Shown: positions 53,751 to 56,532 of the stretch, piece by piece
Numbering within the stretch: position 1 is the stretch's first letter
Layout: every line of letters begins with the position of its first letter
From: Nemertoderma westbladi
Lineage: Eukaryota; Xenacoelomorpha; Nemertodermatida; Nemertodermatidae
Direction: 5' to 3'
NCBI GenBank assembly: GCA_032718475.1
Contig: JAUCBJ010008552.1
Location: forward strand, 1-56,532
Length of the DNA: 56,532 nucleotides
Notes under the pieces: model-generated
Seen by the model: only the letters and a program-made list of their open reading frames with translations
What the model was told of the DNA's origin: nothing
Database searches by the model: none
Program-made: the position numbers and the translations under genes

Positions 53751-54188
53751 ATTATTTGAACATTATTTACAATGTTATTTTTTTGAATAATTTTATTTAA
53801 AAATAGAAAATAAATAGTTTGGAACCATTTTCATGCCAAACTTTAGGTTGGGGGGGGGGGGGGGGGGGGGGTTGGACAACATATACAATAACAACAACAT
53901 GATTATGTGTGAGCTCTAGGTTATTTAAGTATATCTGTATATTCAGTTCCAACATAAAATTGTATTGCATAGTTCAGTTCATATAAAAAAAGTAGGAAGA
54001 CTACAGTTGTGTTGTTGTTTGTTTAGATACCCAAACAGTCAATAAAAGTTTGTGGTTATCTTTGCATTTATCACACCGGACTCTTGTTTGCTTGCTATAT
54101 GACGTTTCTAAATTTTAAACATGCTAAACCTTTCTAAATATTGCATAGTTTATTATGAAGCACTGGTAAGCCTATAGTTGTTACTTGT

Positions 54189-56078
54189 CTAGACTCCCAA
54201 ACATTCAATACATGTTTTCACAACGATATGGTGATCTTTGCAGACTGGTACAAAGCATTTATCACACCGGACTCTCGTTTGCTTGCTATCTGACCTTTCT
54301 AAACATAGCTTACATCGTCTGGGACCCGCAGAAGGAACTTTACTATTTGGCAGACTTTTATATCCCAAAACAGATGCAGCCAAACGCGATGATCTTGGTA
54401 ATTGCAGTGAATATAATCTCAACTTAATGTTTGCTTCCACCAATGAAAGTGACAGTATCTTGATAAAAGCACGACGATCATTTCTGTAACCATTCTTCAC
54501 CATCAATAGAAATGCGTTCAACCCAGCTATGTCTAAAATGTTGAAGAAGACTGCCAGAGGCCACCGATTTGTTTTTCTTTTACAAGAGAAGTGAGCTATT
54601 CTCATATCCAGCAGATCAACACCATACTTGGTTTCATTATAATCCTCTATCATTATTGCCTTACCTTCCTTGTTTACTTCAAATCGATCGTGGGACGTGC
54701 TCAGTAGAATAACATTTTTGTTCTTTTTTGGGACATATGAAACAAGAGTTATCTTTTCAGCTGAATTGTGGACGAAAACCGATGTATCAGGGGAGCGATC
54801 TTTAATATTTTTTATTTCATTTGGTATTTCCTTTCTGTTACCACGGAGTGTTCCCAATAATGACAAGTCCTTCTCCTTGAGTTTCACCCCCAATGAAAAG
54901 GAAGTGAAATAGTTATCGGTTGTTATCCCTCGTCCAGTGTAATAGAAAGGGGTACTCAATTCCATCACAATTTCGGTTGCTAGCCCCTTATGAACTTTTC
55001 CATCGGTATCTTTGCCACTATATATCAACCCCTTTAATGCAAATCCTGATTTTGCCTCTACAATCCAATTTTTTTTCAAACCGAATTTCCCTGGTTTGCG
55101 TGGCATGTACGTACGCGCTGGCATTCGTCCTCTATATCCAAGCAACTGTTCATCTATCGTTAATTGCTCTTCAGGTATGATGTACTTTAGCAAAGTATCC
55201 TGAAACATGTTCCATACATCTCGTATAGCAGCAAACTTATCAGTTTTCAAACGTTCTCCTCGAGTAGCTTTATTGTCGAAACGTAGGCATTGAATGAGAC
55301 TAACAAAACGATTATAACCCATGGTGGCTCTAAACATTGGAGGACCGTGAATCGGGTTCCATAACTCAGTTAGCTGTTGGTGGGAACTTTTGTATACACC
55401 GGCTAGAAGCAGCAAACCTATACCTGCACGAAGCGCTATGCATGAGAAAGCCTTGAATCTACTGACAGACACTCCGGGATTTTTTATTGAAAACAATATC
55501 CTCCCTCGTCTATTTGTTTCTTGGAGTACAATATAAAGGATTTCTTCAGTAAAGTATAGGCCAAAACTTTCAGTTTCACTTGCAGGATTGACTAAGGCTC
55601 TTGGTCTGAAACGGATAATATCTTGTTTACTACGCTTGCATGGTGGGGGTTGCACAGTGGTGTATTCTGCACCTGACTTTGCCACATAAATTGGGTGGAC
55701 AGCAGGCAGAGTATTACCTGAACTCGTATCACTGTCGCTCAAATCACTACAGTCAAATGGAGTGGTTTCCATGTCAAAATCCGAAGCACTGCTGAGATCA
55801 CCAGCCTCATCATCATCCAAAATGACACTGATACCAACCACATTTTCAACATCATCATCAGAATTTCTAATATCTGTTCCCGTTGCCACATTACAAATAT
55901 CAACTGTATTTTCGATTCCATCATTTTGTGTGCCATTTTCTTCATCTTGTTCCGGTGTCTCATCACCAAGATCAAGCCAGTGCTGTACGTTTATAGTTTC
56001 AATAGCTTGCTCCAAAATATCACGGTCACGTTGATCAGGAAAATAGCTTTCAAACAATAGCCGATTATAGTTTGTCAT
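54189..56078 (-). CDS. piggyBac transposase, open and with full catalytic triad
   Basis: The 629-residue ORF starts at the ATG at 56078. An acidic N-terminal region (to ~150) precedes the DDE_Tnp_1_7 catalytic domain. The three catalytic aspartates are visible: D309 in LTIDEQLLGYRGR, D388 in ITTDNYFTSF and D488 in KYGVDLLDMR. Spacings are 79 and 100, close to those of the classical piggyBac enzyme. The KRKTNRWPLAVFFN motif follows. The C-terminus has a cysteine-rich zinc-binding domain (CKLCLERSD, RCDKCFVPVCKDHH, CIEC). The family cuts and pastes at TTAA without leaving scars. There is no stop or frameshift, so it could be active or domesticated. The palindromic inverted repeats on both sides favour a transposon. 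Confidence 0.93.
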   Translation of the reverse strand: MTNYNRLLFESYFPDQRDRDILEQAIETINVQHWLDLGDETPEQDEENGTQNDGIENTVDICNVATGTDIRNSDDDVENVVGISVILDDDEAGDLSSASDFDMETTPFDCSDLSDSDTSSGNTLPAVHPIYVAKSGAEYTTVQPPPCKRSKQDIIRFRPRALVNPASETESFGLYFTEEILYIVLQETNRRGRILFSIKNPGVSVSRFKAFSCIALRAGIGLLLLAGVYKSSHQQLTELWNPIHGPPMFRATMGYNRFVSLIQCLRFDNKATRGERLKTDKFAAIRDVWNMFQDTLLKYIIPEEQLTIDEQLLGYRGRMPARTYMPRKPGKFGLKKNWIVEAKSGFALKGLIYSGKDTDGKVHKGLATEIVMELSTPFYYTGRGITTDNYFTSFSLGVKLKEKDLSLLGTLRGNRKEIPNEIKNIKDRSPDTSVFVHNSAEKITLVSYVPKKNKNVILLSTSHDRFEVNKEGKAIMIEDYNETKYGVDLLDMRIAHFSCKRKTNRWPLAVFFNILDIAGLNAFLLMVKNGYRNDRRAFIKILSLSLVEANIKLRLYSLQLPRSSRLAASVLGYKSLPNSKVPSAGPRRCKLCLERSDSKQTRVRCDKCFVPVCKDHHIVVKTCIECLGV

Positions 56079-56332
56079 TGTATTTGTATCACTTATAGCA
56101 GGCTATATGTGGCAGGTTAGTTAGTAACAGGTCGGCAACTCTACCTCAGTACTGTATCTAAATTTGATTCTGAAAGTAATAATTTAGGCCTACAGTCAGA
56201 CAGTATTATCCAGAATTAAATTCTGCATATTTGTATGAATATATTTAGTGAATACAGACAGGTGCCCCTGGGCCTCTACGGTTTATAAAGACAATGACTA
56301 ACTAAATTTGTCAAAATCCCTTATACTACACT

Positions 56333-56364
56333 GTGACTACAAATGTAGTCCATATGCTAAACAA
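56333..56364 (-). repeat. right 32-bp inverted repeat of the piggyBac element
   Basis: It pairs with 53719-53750. TTAA occurs three bases after it (56367-56370). On the left the nearest outer TTAA is about 30 bases away (53685-53688), so the exact ends stay open. A third GACTACAAATGTAGTC copy at 56515-56530 runs to the window edge. Confidence 0.8.
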
Positions 56365-56532
56365 CATTAATTAACCATTTAACTCAGGCATTGGCCAGGA
56401 AATACAATAATATAAACGCATTATCCAATAGAAAACGCGTTTTCCTACAGATAGATGAAGCACCACCTTCAAGGCATTAGAAGTTGATGAGGGGAGAGTT
56501 GTTGAAAGTGGCTTGACTACAAATGTAGTCCA

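Noticed and set aside
1-56532. CRISPR arrays, bacterial operons, rRNA or tRNA genes
   Set aside because: The tandem repeats lack unique spacers of constant size, and no cloverleaf or rRNA-like sequence was recognised; the window is eukaryotic.

Overview
This window is animal nuclear DNA, very probably from an invertebrate. It has one intron-containing host-type gene in a dense field of transposable elements. BEL/Pao, Penelope-like, MULE and piggyBac elements occur together, coding is sparse, and introns and microsatellites are present, so it is not bacterial, plant or mammalian. The palindromes AGGCCT and ACCGGT are conspicuously common (about 20 or more each, counted by eye). The species cannot be named from the sequence.\n\nLayout. 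1-4180 is the 3' part of an LTR retrotransposon (element 1). It ends in a 1.2 kb LTR that interrupts a MULE transposase gene (4181-5045, minus). 5459-6870 holds a 16-bp minisatellite, two perfect palindromes and a small DNA-transposon-like element. 7107-8788 is a broken zinc-ribbon/HECT gene. 9567-10229 is a truncated integrase-core gene abutting a non-LTR retrotransposon (LINE) copy at 10230-11775. 11856-23589 is a nearly intact-looking but non-autonomous 11.7 kb LTR element (element 2). It has two 1199-bp LTRs, a 5-bp target duplication, a BEL/Pao Gag-protease ORF with pol mostly deleted in frame, and an unclassified 3' coding module shared with element 1. 23653-24330 is a transposase relic. 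25330-26150 is a ~160-bp tandem repeat. Several copies of the same LINE family follow: a decayed one at 26400-27030, an internally inverted one at 28702-30424, and a full-length one at 34138-37842 with an 11-bp target duplication. 39031-40034 is a TIR-bearing MITE. 41402-42503 is a Penelope-like relic with a GIY-YIG part.\n\nThe only convincing host gene is a two-exon MFS transporter (43347-44073 and 47581-48137). Its 3.5 kb intron holds a truncated LINE copy and an ORF1-like relic. 48540-50020 is a second, decayed non-LTR reverse transcriptase. 54189-56078 is an open piggyBac transposase with its full acidic triad and palindromic inverted repeats on both sides.\n\nThe most interesting object is the LTR family of elements 1 and 2. 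Its 3' region, where an envelope gene would sit, carries an unrecognised protein with a conserved N-terminal module and a very basic C-terminal tail. The middle differs completely between the two copies; in element 1 it is a 483-residue ORF with zinc knuckles. Element 2 keeps Gag and protease open while reverse transcriptase and integrase are gone. The unoccupied form of element 2's target site is present elsewhere in the window, which fixes its boundaries to the base.
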